From: an uncultured Erysipelotrichaceae bacterium
GTDB lineage: Bacteria; Bacillota_I; Bacilli_A; Erysipelotrichales; Erysipelotrichaceae
DNA: 14,339 nt
NCBI GenBank assembly: GCA_937902945.1
Contig: CALEMD010000017.1
Span: forward strand, 1-14,339
Direction of reading: 5' to 3'
Positions 1-7,395 of the stretch are shown here, piece after piece. The notes beneath the pieces are model-generated. The model searched no databases. It was given only the letters and a program-made list of their open reading frames with translations, and had not been told where the DNA came from. How positions within the stretch are numbered: the first letter of the stretch is position 1; every line of letters starts with the position of its first letter. The translations under genes were made by a program, and so were the position numbers.

Positions 1-9
1 GGTAGAGCC

Positions 10-162
10 ATGAAAAAGACTTATCAAAAGGTGGCGCTGGCCTATAGCGGCGGACTGGACACCTCAATCATTATTCCTTGGCTAAAGGAAAACTACCACT
101 GTGAAGTGGTGGCGGTGGCCGCCGATGTGGGCCAGGGCAAGGAACTGGATGGCCTGGAGGCG
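10..162 (+). pseudogene. argG: argininosuccinate synthase, 5' fragment only (truncated)
   Basis: The first 51 codons match the N-terminus of argininosuccinate synthase, which joins citrulline and aspartate using ATP in arginine synthesis. The PP-loop ATP-binding signature AYSGGLDTS lies at residues 11-19, followed by the family-typical IIPWLKEN and ADVGQGKELDGLEA. After Ala51 (position 162) the frame stops resembling the family and ends at a TAG at 277-279, so only about an eighth of a roughly 400-residue enzyme is present. A hand count gives about 55% GC for 10-162, against about 39% for 301-420. There is no clear ribosome binding site in the nine bases before the ATG. The fragment cannot be functional. 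It is either the product of a rearrangement or, more likely, foreign sequence joined at a contig end. Confidence 0.85.
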
Positions 163-163
163 T

Positions 164-322
164 ATTGCTCGGGGCAGAACAGAAGGATTGAATGTGATTC
201 TGTCTATACTGCTTGCGGTAATTGCTTCACTTGCTTCAGCTGTATTTGGGTTCCTGTATATTACAACGAATATTCATAGAAGAGCCCTGGAAGGAGCGGC
301 AAATGCTTCGAAAACTCAGTAA
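164..322 (+). CDS. C-terminal end of a membrane protein, probably YybS/DUF2232 family (5' end missing)
   Basis: An open frame enters from the junction at about 163-170 and ends at TAA 320-322. It encodes a short polar stretch, one hydrophobic helix (from about LNVILSILLAV to FGFLYI), and a basic tail beginning NIHRR. It overlaps the start of gdpP by 20 nt, and the gdpP ribosome binding site lies inside it, so this is a natural gene end in a translationally coupled operon. In Bacillus the gene directly before gdpP is yybS, a multi-spanning membrane protein of DUF2232, and a final helix followed by a basic tail fits that C-terminus. The family call rests mainly on gene order and topology. The resemblance is too short to be sure. 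Confidence 0.5.
   Translation: MARGRTEGLNVILSILLAVIASLASAVFGFLYITTNIHRRALEGAANASKTQ
291..296 (+). promoter_or_regulatory. ribosome binding site that fixes the gdpP start
   Basis: AAGGAG lies six bases before the ATG at 303. The same frame is open upstream to 222, but those codons overlap the preceding gene and have no comparable site. The start at 303 is therefore preferred. Confidence 0.8.
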
Positions 323-2276
323 TCTGAAAAAACTGATCATACTGCTTCTTGCTGCAGAAACAGCCGCAGTGCTTTTCTTCAGTCTGTTTCTGAATGCACA
401 GGTCATTCTTCCTTCTATTTTTCTGATAATAGAAGCTTTTGTTTTCTATTTTCTCTTTGATCGCTTTGATGTTCTGACACAGGCACAGTCAGCTGGTGTT
501 AAAAATATACTTGGCACAGCTGCTAGAGAAGCATATCTGTTCGGCGGAACAGGCATGGTCATCTATGATGACAACTATGTCATCACATGGATGAGCGAAT
601 TATTCACGGAAAGAGGAATAAGCCGATTGGGCACAAAGCTGCTGGAATGGCTGCCGGAAGCAGATGATCTGATTGCCGGAAGCAGTGATCTTGCAAAAGT
701 GCAGCTTGATCAGAATATCTATGAGATCTCCCGCAAGGAAGATGCTCCAATCCTGTTTTTCAGAGATGTTACGCAATTGGAAAAATACCGTCTGAAAGCT
801 GCTGAAGAACAGATTGTTATTGGACAGACTAACTTTGATAACTACGATGAGAGTACATTGTATGAAGACGAGAATAATAAGGCTTTGATCAGTGCAACTG
901 TACGGACACCATTGACAGAGTACTGCAAAGATCATGGTATTCTGCTGAAGAGAATGGATAATTCGAGATATCTGATGGTTCTGAATGAGAAGATATTCAG
1001 CGACTTGGTTGCCGATCATTTTTCCGTGCTGGCAAAAGTCCGCAAGGCATCACAGAAGCAGGAAGTGTCTATTACTTTATCCATGGCATTTGCCCGCGGT
1101 GCTAAGAATTATGAAGAACTGGATGATATGGTAGCAAACCTGATGGACTTAGCGCAGACTAGAGGCGGCGATCAGGTTGCAGTGCAGAAAAAGGGTGAAG
1201 ATGTTAAATATTTCGGCGGCTCAACAGAGGCAACCGAGAAGCGCAGCCGGGTCAGAGTAAGAGTTATTGCCCATTCACTCAGAGAAGTCATCAATCGCAG
1301 CAGCAATGTAATTATCTGCTGTCACAAAGAGGCGGATTTTGACTGCATGGGAGCTGCAATCGCAATGAGCAGAACTGTACAGGCAATGAACAAGACAGCA
1401 TTCATTATTGCGCGCACTGGCGGAATTGAAGAAAAGCTCAAGCAGACAATGGACAGGTATGCAGATAGATTGGAAAAAGAAGTTTCATTTGTAACTGAAA
1501 GCGAAGCATTGAATCAGCTGAAGGATGATTCGCTGGTAATCATGGTTGACCATCATAGTGTAAAGCAGTCCAATGGCCCGCAGGTGCTTGAAAAGGCGAA
1601 GCGCGTTGCTGTCATTGACCACCATAGACGCATAGCCAATATGGGTGTTGTGCCGATGCTTGTATATATTGAAGCAGGGGCGAGCAGTTCCTGTGAACTG
1701 ATTGCAGAACTGATTCCGTATATCTGCAGTTCTGCAGAACTCAGCGACCTGGATGCGACAATCATGCTTGCAGGCATGACAATCGATACTGGACGCTTTA
1801 AGACAAGAACAGGGTCAAGAACATATGATGCGGCCAGCTATCTGCGTCAGTACGGTGCAGATCCAATGCTGGCAGATGAATTCCTGAAAGATACATATGA
1901 TGAATTTGCACTGAAGGCAAGTATTATGGCGCAGGGTCATCAGTATAAAAATGGTATTATGATTGCCCCAGTTAAGTCAGCCATTGTGACAAGAAGTCTG
2001 ATGTCGCAGACAGCAGACAGCATGCTGGAGATACAGGATGTCAATGCGGCATTTGTCATTGCCAATGACTCAGATGATGAAACGGCAATCAGTGCCCGCA
2101 GCAATGGCAGAATCAATGTGCAGCTTATTATGGAGCACATGAAAGGCGGCGGACATATGACTGCAGCTGCTATGCAAAGACCGAAGTGCAGCATAGATGA
2201 TCTGCAGAAAGAACTGCTGGAGGCTATAGATACGTATTTCAAGGAGGAACAGGATGAAAGTAATACTGAAAAGTGA
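303..2276 (+). CDS. gdpP: cyclic-di-AMP phosphodiesterase GdpP (membrane-bound DHH-DHHA1 protein)
   Basis: The 657-residue protein is almost the same length as Bacillus GdpP/YybT (about 659). This family hydrolyses c-di-AMP to pApA at the membrane and so tunes potassium, osmotic and cell-wall homeostasis. Two hydrophobic helices lie at about residues 8-55, followed by a PAS-like domain (about 75-145), a degenerate GGDEF domain (about 165-310) and the DHH/DHHA1 catalytic unit. The metal-site motifs are visible: H341-x3-D345-x-D347, D416-H-H, D439-H-H and an IDTGRF segment. The DHHA1 signature GGGH is at 615-618. All expected catalytic residues are present, so the enzyme should be active. The gene overlaps rplI by 23 nt. 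The order gdpP-rplI-dnaB is the conserved Bacillota block, which suggests cotranscription with replication and translation genes. Confidence 0.96.
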   Translation: MLRKLSNLKKLIILLLAAETAAVLFFSLFLNAQVILPSIFLIIEAFVFYFLFDRFDVLTQAQSAGVKNILGTAAREAYLFGGTGMVIYDDNYVITWMSELFTERGISRLGTKLLEWLPEADDLIAGSSDLAKVQLDQNIYEISRKEDAPILFFRDVTQLEKYRLKAAEEQIVIGQTNFDNYDESTLYEDENNKALISATVRTPLTEYCKDHGILLKRMDNSRYLMVLNEKIFSDLVADHFSVLAKVRKASQKQEVSITLSMAFARGAKNYEELDDMVANLMDLAQTRGGDQVAVQKKGEDVKYFGGSTEATEKRSRVRVRVIAHSLREVINRSSNVIICCHKEADFDCMGAAIAMSRTVQAMNKTAFIIARTGGIEEKLKQTMDRYADRLEKEVSFVTESEALNQLKDDSLVIMVDHHSVKQSNGPQVLEKAKRVAVIDHHRRIANMGVVPMLVYIEAGASSSCELIAELIPYICSSAELSDLDATIMLAGMTIDTGRFKTRTGSRTYDAASYLRQYGADPMLADEFLKDTYDEFALKASIMAQGHQYKNGIMIAPVKSAIVTRSLMSQTADSMLEIQDVNAAFVIANDSDDETAISARSNGRINVQLIMEHMKGGGHMTAAAMQRPKCSIDDLQKELLEAIDTYFKEEQDESNTEK

Positions 2277-2703
2277 TGTTAAAAAGGTAGGCAGAAAGGG
2301 CGAGGTATTGGAAGTTGCAGATGGATATGCCCGTAATTTTCTGATTGCAAGAGGATTGGCTGTGCAGGCTACTGAGAAGAGCCGGCAGATACTGCAGGAA
2401 CAGAATGAAAAGGCAAAGGAAGAAGATGCCGCAAACAAGAAGAAAGCAGAAGAACTGGCAGAACAGCTGTCCAAGATGACTCTGCAGTTTCATGTGCACA
2501 GTGGAAAAGAAGGGCGTGTATTCGGTTCTGTTTCTACAAAGCAGATTGCGGAAGAACTTGCCAAGAAGAATATCACCGTTGATAAGAGAAAGTTTCTAGA
2601 CAGCACACCAATCACAAGTCTGGGTGTAACGAAAGTTAAAGTAGAATTGTACAAAGATGTGATTGCAACGATCAGCTGTGAATTGAAAGGCAGCGAGAAG
2701 TAA
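2254..2703 (+). CDS. rplI: 50S ribosomal protein L9
   Basis: This 149-residue protein is full length for L9, which binds 23S rRNA near the base of the L1 stalk and helps keep the reading frame. The N-terminal globular domain begins MKVILKSDVKKVGRKGEV and contains the family signature region GYARNFLIARGLA. A long charged connecting helix (about residues 41-75) follows, then the C-terminal domain with the HSGKEGRVFGSVS segment. The ATG at 2254 is preceded by AAGGAGG at 2240-2246, a strong site lying inside the gdpP coding sequence, so the two genes are probably translationally coupled. Nothing unusual is seen in the protein. Confidence 0.98.
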   Translation: MKVILKSDVKKVGRKGEVLEVADGYARNFLIARGLAVQATEKSRQILQEQNEKAKEEDAANKKKAEELAEQLSKMTLQFHVHSGKEGRVFGSVSTKQIAEELAKKNITVDKRKFLDSTPITSLGVTKVKVELYKDVIATISCELKGSEK

Positions 2704-2707
2704 GCAT

Positions 2708-4042
2708 ATGCCTAACACATTGCCATCAGCGCCGGAGGCGGAAGCGAGTCTGCTTGGGACAATGCTGGTATATTCCAGCTCTGCCCGTACAGCGATTGAA
2801 GAAGGACTCAATGAAGATGATTTTTATCTGGATGTAAACAGACGTGTTTTTACTGCGATTCAGAGCCTGTATCATGATGGCAGTCCGGTTGATCTTGCAA
2901 CAGTCAGTACAAGACTGAAAGATCAGAATCAGCTTGATGCAATCGGCGGTCTGCAGTATCTGACGGTACTGAGTGAGGCAGCTGTTACAAGTGCTAATAC
3001 CAAGAACTATGTCAATCTGATTCATGACAAGGCGATTATGCGCCGTCTTATTGAAGCAGCACAGGAAATTACCGCCGAAGGTCTGCAGGGACAGGAAGAT
3101 GTCAATGCCTATCTTGATGATTCAGAAAAGAAGATTCTGAATGTTTCGCGAAACCGCAGAACAACTGCCTTCAGAGAAACACAGGAACTGGTAAGCAGCG
3201 TAGTTGAAGGCATCCGCAGGATGTCTGAACAGCATTCGGATATTACTGGGGTTAAAACGGGATTTGATGATCTTGATCGTACAACCCATGGATTTCAGCG
3301 AGGAGATCTGATTATTCTTGCGGCTAGACCTGCCATGGGAAAGACTGCAGTTTCACTGAATCTGGCAATGGAAGCGGCCGTCTGTCAGCCTTCACAGGCA
3401 GTATGCATTTTCTCACTGGAAATGCCGGCAGAACAGCTTGCTGTACGTATGCTCAGTGCCCGCAGCGGTGTGACCAATGATAAACTGAAGACTGGCAATG
3501 GACTCAATGATGCAGACTGGAATAAAATCAATGAGGCAGCAAGTGAATTGAAAGAAGCCAACATCTATATTGATGATTCGCCAAGTGTCAAAGTAGCTGA
3601 TATTTTCAGCAAAGCAAGACATCTGCAGGCAGAACATATACAGCTGATTACCGGCAGTTCCCGCGGCGGTGATTTCAACCGTCAGCAGGAAGTGTCTGAT
3701 ATATCCAGAAATCTGAAGGCTTTAGCAAGAGAACTGAAGGTGCCGGTTATTGCCCTTTCACAGCTGAGCCGCAGTGTTGAATCAAGAGAAAACAAGAGAC
3801 CTATGCTGAGTGACCTGCGTGAATCAGGAGCATTGGAGCAGGATGCAGATATTGTTATGATGCTTTACAGAGAAGCATATTATGACGAACAGATTAAAGC
3901 GGAAGCAGATAAAATCGGCCGTGAGAATCTGGAATTGAACATTGCCAAGCATAGAAACGGTCAGACTAGAAAAGTTATGTTCTCGTTTGAACCGGATGTA
4001 AGCAAGATTATGGGAGTGGATAATTATCACGAAGCGGAATGA
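2708..4042 (+). CDS. dnaB: replicative DNA helicase DnaB (DnaC in Bacillus), Walker B segment missing
   Basis: DnaB is the hexameric helicase that unwinds DNA at the replication fork. The N-terminal domain (about 1-150) opens with PSAPEAEASLLG, followed by a linker and the RecA-like motor. Walker A is ARPAMGKT at 206-213, with H1 SLEMP after it. Further on are QQEVSDISRNLKALARELK, the LSQLSRS sensor segment, RESGALEQDADI, and the arginine-finger region AKHRNG. In place of the usual hhhhDYhQL Walker B strand, the sequence goes directly from QAEH310 to I311-QLITG. About 8-10 residues are missing, including the Mg2+/water-coordinating Asp. The total is 444 residues against about 454 in Bacillus, which agrees with a small in-frame loss. 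The start follows the rplI stop by four bases. The stop overlaps the next gene as ATGA. The identity is certain; function as written is doubtful. Confidence 0.95.
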   Translation: MPNTLPSAPEAEASLLGTMLVYSSSARTAIEEGLNEDDFYLDVNRRVFTAIQSLYHDGSPVDLATVSTRLKDQNQLDAIGGLQYLTVLSEAAVTSANTKNYVNLIHDKAIMRRLIEAAQEITAEGLQGQEDVNAYLDDSEKKILNVSRNRRTTAFRETQELVSSVVEGIRRMSEQHSDITGVKTGFDDLDRTTHGFQRGDLIILAARPAMGKTAVSLNLAMEAAVCQPSQAVCIFSLEMPAEQLAVRMLSARSGVTNDKLKTGNGLNDADWNKINEAASELKEANIYIDDSPSVKVADIFSKARHLQAEHIQLITGSSRGGDFNRQQEVSDISRNLKALARELKVPVIALSQLSRSVESRENKRPMLSDLRESGALEQDADIVMMLYREAYYDEQIKAEADKIGRENLELNIAKHRNGQTRKVMFSFEPDVSKIMGVDNYHEAE

Positions 4043-5550
4043 AGAAAATACTAACCATTGCAGTATGCTTTATAGCAGCTGTACTGATCGCTGTGTTTGT
4101 TCCGACCTTTGCGGAGACATATTCCGGAGCAAGTTTTTCTGCAGTATCTGCACAGCAGGAAAGCGTACTGACTCAGAAAGTGGAATCTGTTTCAGCGGAA
4201 TCAAGAGAGGTCAGCAAAATATTCAGCAATGGACAGCTGATCGGCATACTGACAGATCAGAGTTATCTGGATACGTTTTTAAACCGAGTATATAAAGATG
4301 AATATGCCGCAGATTTCCCGGACTCATCTGTTTCCTTAGGGCAGGATGTATATGTGGTTAAGGAGATAAGCAATCTTGTCTATGACAATATTGATGCAGA
4401 GATCTGCAGCTATCTGAAAGATAATAATCTGTTTTCACTGCAGGCAGCCTCTGTAGAATTTTCTGATGAAAACGGAGTATATGCAGAGATATATGTAAGA
4501 GACACTTCAATATATGAAAATGCTCTTTCAACATATCTAAGCTACTTCATTGATTCAGATTCACTTTCATTGCTGAGTCAGGGTCAGAAAACAGAAGAAC
4601 TGAAGACATACGGAAGCCGTTATACAGGCATATCAATTTCTCAGACAGTCATTGTTGATGAGGCGTCCTGTGCACCGGCAGACAGCATTATGACAACCGA
4701 AGAAGAAGTGCTGCATTATCTGGAATACGGAACCAAGACGGATCTTGAATACTATACCGTTGAGCAATATGACACAGTTGCCGGCGTAGGCGCAAAGAAC
4801 TATGGTCTTTCTGCTACCCAGGTAATGAATATCAACCGTGACAAGATACAGAGCACCGACCAGGTTCTCAGTGAAGGAGAACAGCTGTGCGTTACATACT
4901 TTGAATCACCGATTGATATCGTTATTGAAAAAGAAAGCATGAAGAAAGAACCGATCTATCCGGAAACAGTATATGAGGAAGATGAAACTCTGCGGGAAGG
5001 GAATACCCAGGTGCTGCAGACCGGCATCAATGGCAGCAAGAATACGCTGTACGATGAGAAATGGATCAATGGTGTGCTGGTTTCAGGTACTCAGATATCC
5101 AGTGTTGATACATTGCAGCCGCAGAATGAAGTGGTTGCAGTCGGTACACTGCAGCTTTCAGGATATGGAACAGGATCATTCCGCTGGCCTGTAGACAACC
5201 CGACAATAACATGTCTTTGGGGATGCTATGCAGGGCATAGAGCCATTGATATACAGAATGCATATAATCACTATGGCAATATATATGCGGCAGATAATGG
5301 AGTCATTGAAGAAGCTGGCTACAATGGCATCAATGGCAACTATGTAGTTATCGATCATCAGAATGGCTATGAGACATATTATGGACATATGAATGTACCA
5401 TGCTTCTATGAAGTAGGAGATACTGTTGAAAAGGGAGATATTATCGGTCAGCTTGGCATGACAGGTGTTGCGACCGGACCGCATACGCATTTCTTTATCA
5501 TGTATAACGGCGAAAGAAAGAATCCATGTGATGGATTCCTGGATTGCTGA
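4039..5550 (+). CDS. exported LysM-G5-M23 peptidoglycan endopeptidase
   Basis: This 503-residue protein is probably a secreted or surface cell-wall hydrolase that cuts peptide cross-links in peptidoglycan. It has a signal peptide (residues 1-25, likely cleaved after PTFA), then about 200 residues I cannot assign. A LysM-like repeat follows at about 239-286 (YTVEQYDTVAGVGAKNYGLS), a G5-like region at about 295-365, and an M23/LytM peptidase domain from about 381 to the end. Zinc and catalytic residues are intact: H400-x3-D404 (GHRAID), H450 in YYGHM, and H482-x-H484 in GPHTHF, so it should be active. It starts by an ATGA overlap with dnaB and its TGA is two bases before the walJ ATG. Lying beside walJ and an htrA homologue fits a cell-wall role. 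The domain calls are by eye; M23 is secure, G5 less so. Confidence 0.92.
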   Translation: MKKILTIAVCFIAAVLIAVFVPTFAETYSGASFSAVSAQQESVLTQKVESVSAESREVSKIFSNGQLIGILTDQSYLDTFLNRVYKDEYAADFPDSSVSLGQDVYVVKEISNLVYDNIDAEICSYLKDNNLFSLQAASVEFSDENGVYAEIYVRDTSIYENALSTYLSYFIDSDSLSLLSQGQKTEELKTYGSRYTGISISQTVIVDEASCAPADSIMTTEEEVLHYLEYGTKTDLEYYTVEQYDTVAGVGAKNYGLSATQVMNINRDKIQSTDQVLSEGEQLCVTYFESPIDIVIEKESMKKEPIYPETVYEEDETLREGNTQVLQTGINGSKNTLYDEKWINGVLVSGTQISSVDTLQPQNEVVAVGTLQLSGYGTGSFRWPVDNPTITCLWGCYAGHRAIDIQNAYNHYGNIYAADNGVIEEAGYNGINGNYVVIDHQNGYETYYGHMNVPCFYEVGDTVEKGDIIGQLGMTGVATGPHTHFFIMYNGERKNPCDGFLDC

Positions 5551-5552
5551 GT

Positions 5553-6419
5553 ATGAAGTTTACCATGTTTGCCAGCGGTTCTAAGGGCAATAGCTTCCTT
5601 GCTGAAAGCAGGAAGACAAAGATTCTCATTGACTGCGGAACCACTAGAAAGTATCTGAAGAACTGCATGGATGCAGTGCATGTGTCTGTCTCAGATCTGG
5701 ATGCAGTTGTTATAACCCATGCGCATAGCGATCACGTATCGCAGATTGCAATGTTCAAGGACTGCCGGATCTATTCTCCGGTGAAACTGCCGGATATATC
5801 GGCAGAGATCGTCAGACCGGGAATGGATATTGAAATCGGCGATATGATACTCTCGCCTCTAGCCCTGTCCCATGATGCATCGAATACAACAGGCTATATT
5901 CTGAAGTGCCAGAATGAACAGCTGGATTATGTTACGGATACAGGATATCTGAACAGTGCATATTATCCGGCCTTGAAGAATGCAGATTATATTATTATGG
6001 AAAGCAATCATGATATAAGCATGCTGATGGGATCCAGACGCCCGCAGTATGTGAAGTCAAGAATCTGTTCTGATTATGGACATCTGTGCAATGAAGACTG
6101 TGCAAGAATACTGGATCGGATTGTAACGGAAAGAACACAGAGCATTATTCTGGCTCATATCAGTCAGGAAGCAAATACCTGTGAGAAAGCATTGGCAGTA
6201 AACAGAGAATATCTGCTGAAGCAGCATGCAGGGAAACTGAATCCGGCATTGATGCTGCATGCAGCAGGACAGTATGAAATGATACAGGGAGGAGAAGACA
6301 ATGAAAAAGTGGATTCCAGCAGCTGTTGCTGTGCTATTGGTTTGGAATATATGTCTGAGCGTGTGGGTGGCGGGCATACAGATGCAGCCCTCTGCCAGCC
6401 AGACTGTCTCAGGAAATGA
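5553..6419 (+). CDS. walJ: WalJ/YycJ-type metallo-beta-lactamase-fold hydrolase
   Basis: The protein belongs to the YycJ/WalJ family, metal-dependent hydrolases encoded at the WalRK cell-wall locus of many Bacillota and linked to cell-wall and DNA-end processing. It opens MKFTMFASGSKGNSFL. The metal site H56-A-H58-S-D60-H61 is complete, with D129 in TDTGY and a following ESNHD segment. The ATG at 5553 follows the upstream stop as TGAgtATG with no strong Shine-Dalgarno site, implying coupled translation. A TTG at 5544 is possible but less likely. Homology appears to fade at about QYEMIQGGEDNE (residue 251). The frame then runs to residue 288, reading 119 nt of htrA out of frame and giving a Cys-rich, low-confidence tail. 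Bacillus WalJ has about 264 residues. Confidence 0.93.
   Translation: MKFTMFASGSKGNSFLAESRKTKILIDCGTTRKYLKNCMDAVHVSVSDLDAVVITHAHSDHVSQIAMFKDCRIYSPVKLPDISAEIVRPGMDIEIGDMILSPLALSHDASNTTGYILKCQNEQLDYVTDTGYLNSAYYPALKNADYIIMESNHDISMLMGSRRPQYVKSRICSDYGHLCNEDCARILDRIVTERTQSIILAHISQEANTCEKALAVNREYLLKQHAGKLNPALMLHAAGQYEMIQGGEDNEKVDSSSCCCAIGLEYMSERVGGGHTDAALCQPDCLRK
6286..6294 (+). promoter_or_regulatory. strong ribosome binding site for the htrA-like gene
   Basis: AGGGAGGAG ends six bases before the ATG at 6301. It fixes that start even though the walJ frame is still open there. Confidence 0.8.
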
Positions 6420-7395
6420 GACAACGATTGTAAACAACACGATCAGCGGGTACACCACAGATATTACAGAGACTGCCGCAAAGGTACAGCCGGCTATTGT
6501 CATTGTCCGTGCCTATCAGGAAGGTGCTGAGATATCCGCAATCAGCGGTGTGGTTTACAGCTATACAGATAAAACAGCTTACATTGTTACCAATGCGTCG
6601 ATCACCAATGGCGCATCGGAATTGGAAGTGCAGTTTGACAATGGGGAACAGATGAAAGCAGAAATCTGCGGTACAGATTCTCTGAATGATATAGCATTGC
6701 TGAAAGTGAAACCTGAATTTGATGTTGCGCCAATAGAACTGGGTGATTCAGATGCGGCAACCCATGGTGAATACGCAATTGCCATTGGCGGCCGTTCCAA
6801 TGATACACAGAATTCCGCCATCAGCTTCGGTGTTATCTCTGCTCCAGGACAGATAGTGAGAACGCAGACATCAGAAGAAATTACTGTGAACTGGGTTTCG
6901 AGCATTGTCGCAAGTGATATTGCAGTCAATTCTTCCAATACCGGCGGGGCATTGGTAAATCTGAACGGCGAACTGATTGGACTGCTGTCACGGAGCATCA
7001 GTGCTTCATCCTCTGTTGCAGGAGTATCTGGTTCACTGGCAGTGAATGAAATAAAGATCATTGCGGAACAGCTGAAGAACAGCACCACAGTCTCTAGAGG
7101 CTATCTAGGTGCAATTGGAACAAGCATAGAAGATCTGACTGTCTATCAGAAGAGTTCGCGTTCCATTCCGCTAGACACCGCTTCAGGTGTTTTAGTTACC
7201 TATGCAGAAGCTGATTCTCCTGCTGCTATGGCAGGGATTGCTGCAGGTGATGTCATACTGCAGATACAGGATTTCAAGATTGCAGATACACAGAGTCTGC
7301 GGGAAGCATTGTATTCACTGCCGGCTGGAACTGCGGCAGGAGTTACAATTCTGCGCAATGGCGAGCAGACTAGCGTAAGCGTAACTCTGCAATGA
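6301..7395 (+). CDS. HtrA/DegP-like membrane-anchored protein with lost catalytic triad (pseudoprotease), with PDZ domain
   Basis: The 364-residue protein has the HtrA layout: an N-terminal membrane anchor (about residues 4-26), a trypsin-like domain (about 55-255) and one C-terminal PDZ domain (about 266-362). HtrA proteins are envelope quality-control serine proteases. Here the catalytic His motif TN-A-H-V reads T97-N-A-S100-I, and the nucleophile motif GNSGG reads S212-N-T214-G-G. Only the Asp (D130, in NDIALLKV) remains. The rest of the fold is well conserved (ELGDSD, AIAIGG, GGALVNLNGELIGL), and the frame is intact over its full length. It is therefore probably a retained scaffold or chaperone without serine-protease activity. 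It sits between walJ and rlmH, where Bacillus also carries an htrA paralogue after walJ. Its start lies inside walJ, and its stop overlaps rlmH as ATGA. Confidence 0.9.
   Translation: MKKWIPAAVAVLLVWNICLSVWVAGIQMQPSASQTVSGNETTIVNNTISGYTTDITETAAKVQPAIVIVRAYQEGAEISAISGVVYSYTDKTAYIVTNASITNGASELEVQFDNGEQMKAEICGTDSLNDIALLKVKPEFDVAPIELGDSDAATHGEYAIAIGGRSNDTQNSAISFGVISAPGQIVRTQTSEEITVNWVSSIVASDIAVNSSNTGGALVNLNGELIGLLSRSISASSSVAGVSGSLAVNEIKIIAEQLKNSTTVSRGYLGAIGTSIEDLTVYQKSSRSIPLDTASGVLVTYAEADSPAAMAGIAAGDVILQIQDFKIADTQSLREALYSLPAGTAAGVTILRNGEQTSVSVTLQ

Noticed and set aside
222..302. Upstream start for gdpP at 222
   Set aside because: The codons overlap the preceding gene, do not look like GdpP, and lack a ribosome binding site. 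AAGGAG precedes the ATG at 303.
164..322. Possible N-terminus of RNase Y (single helix then Ala-rich charged stretch)
   Set aside because: The frame ends at a stop overlapping the gdpP start and has no start codon or ribosome binding site of its own after the junction. This fits a natural C-terminus, and gene order favours YybS/DUF2232.
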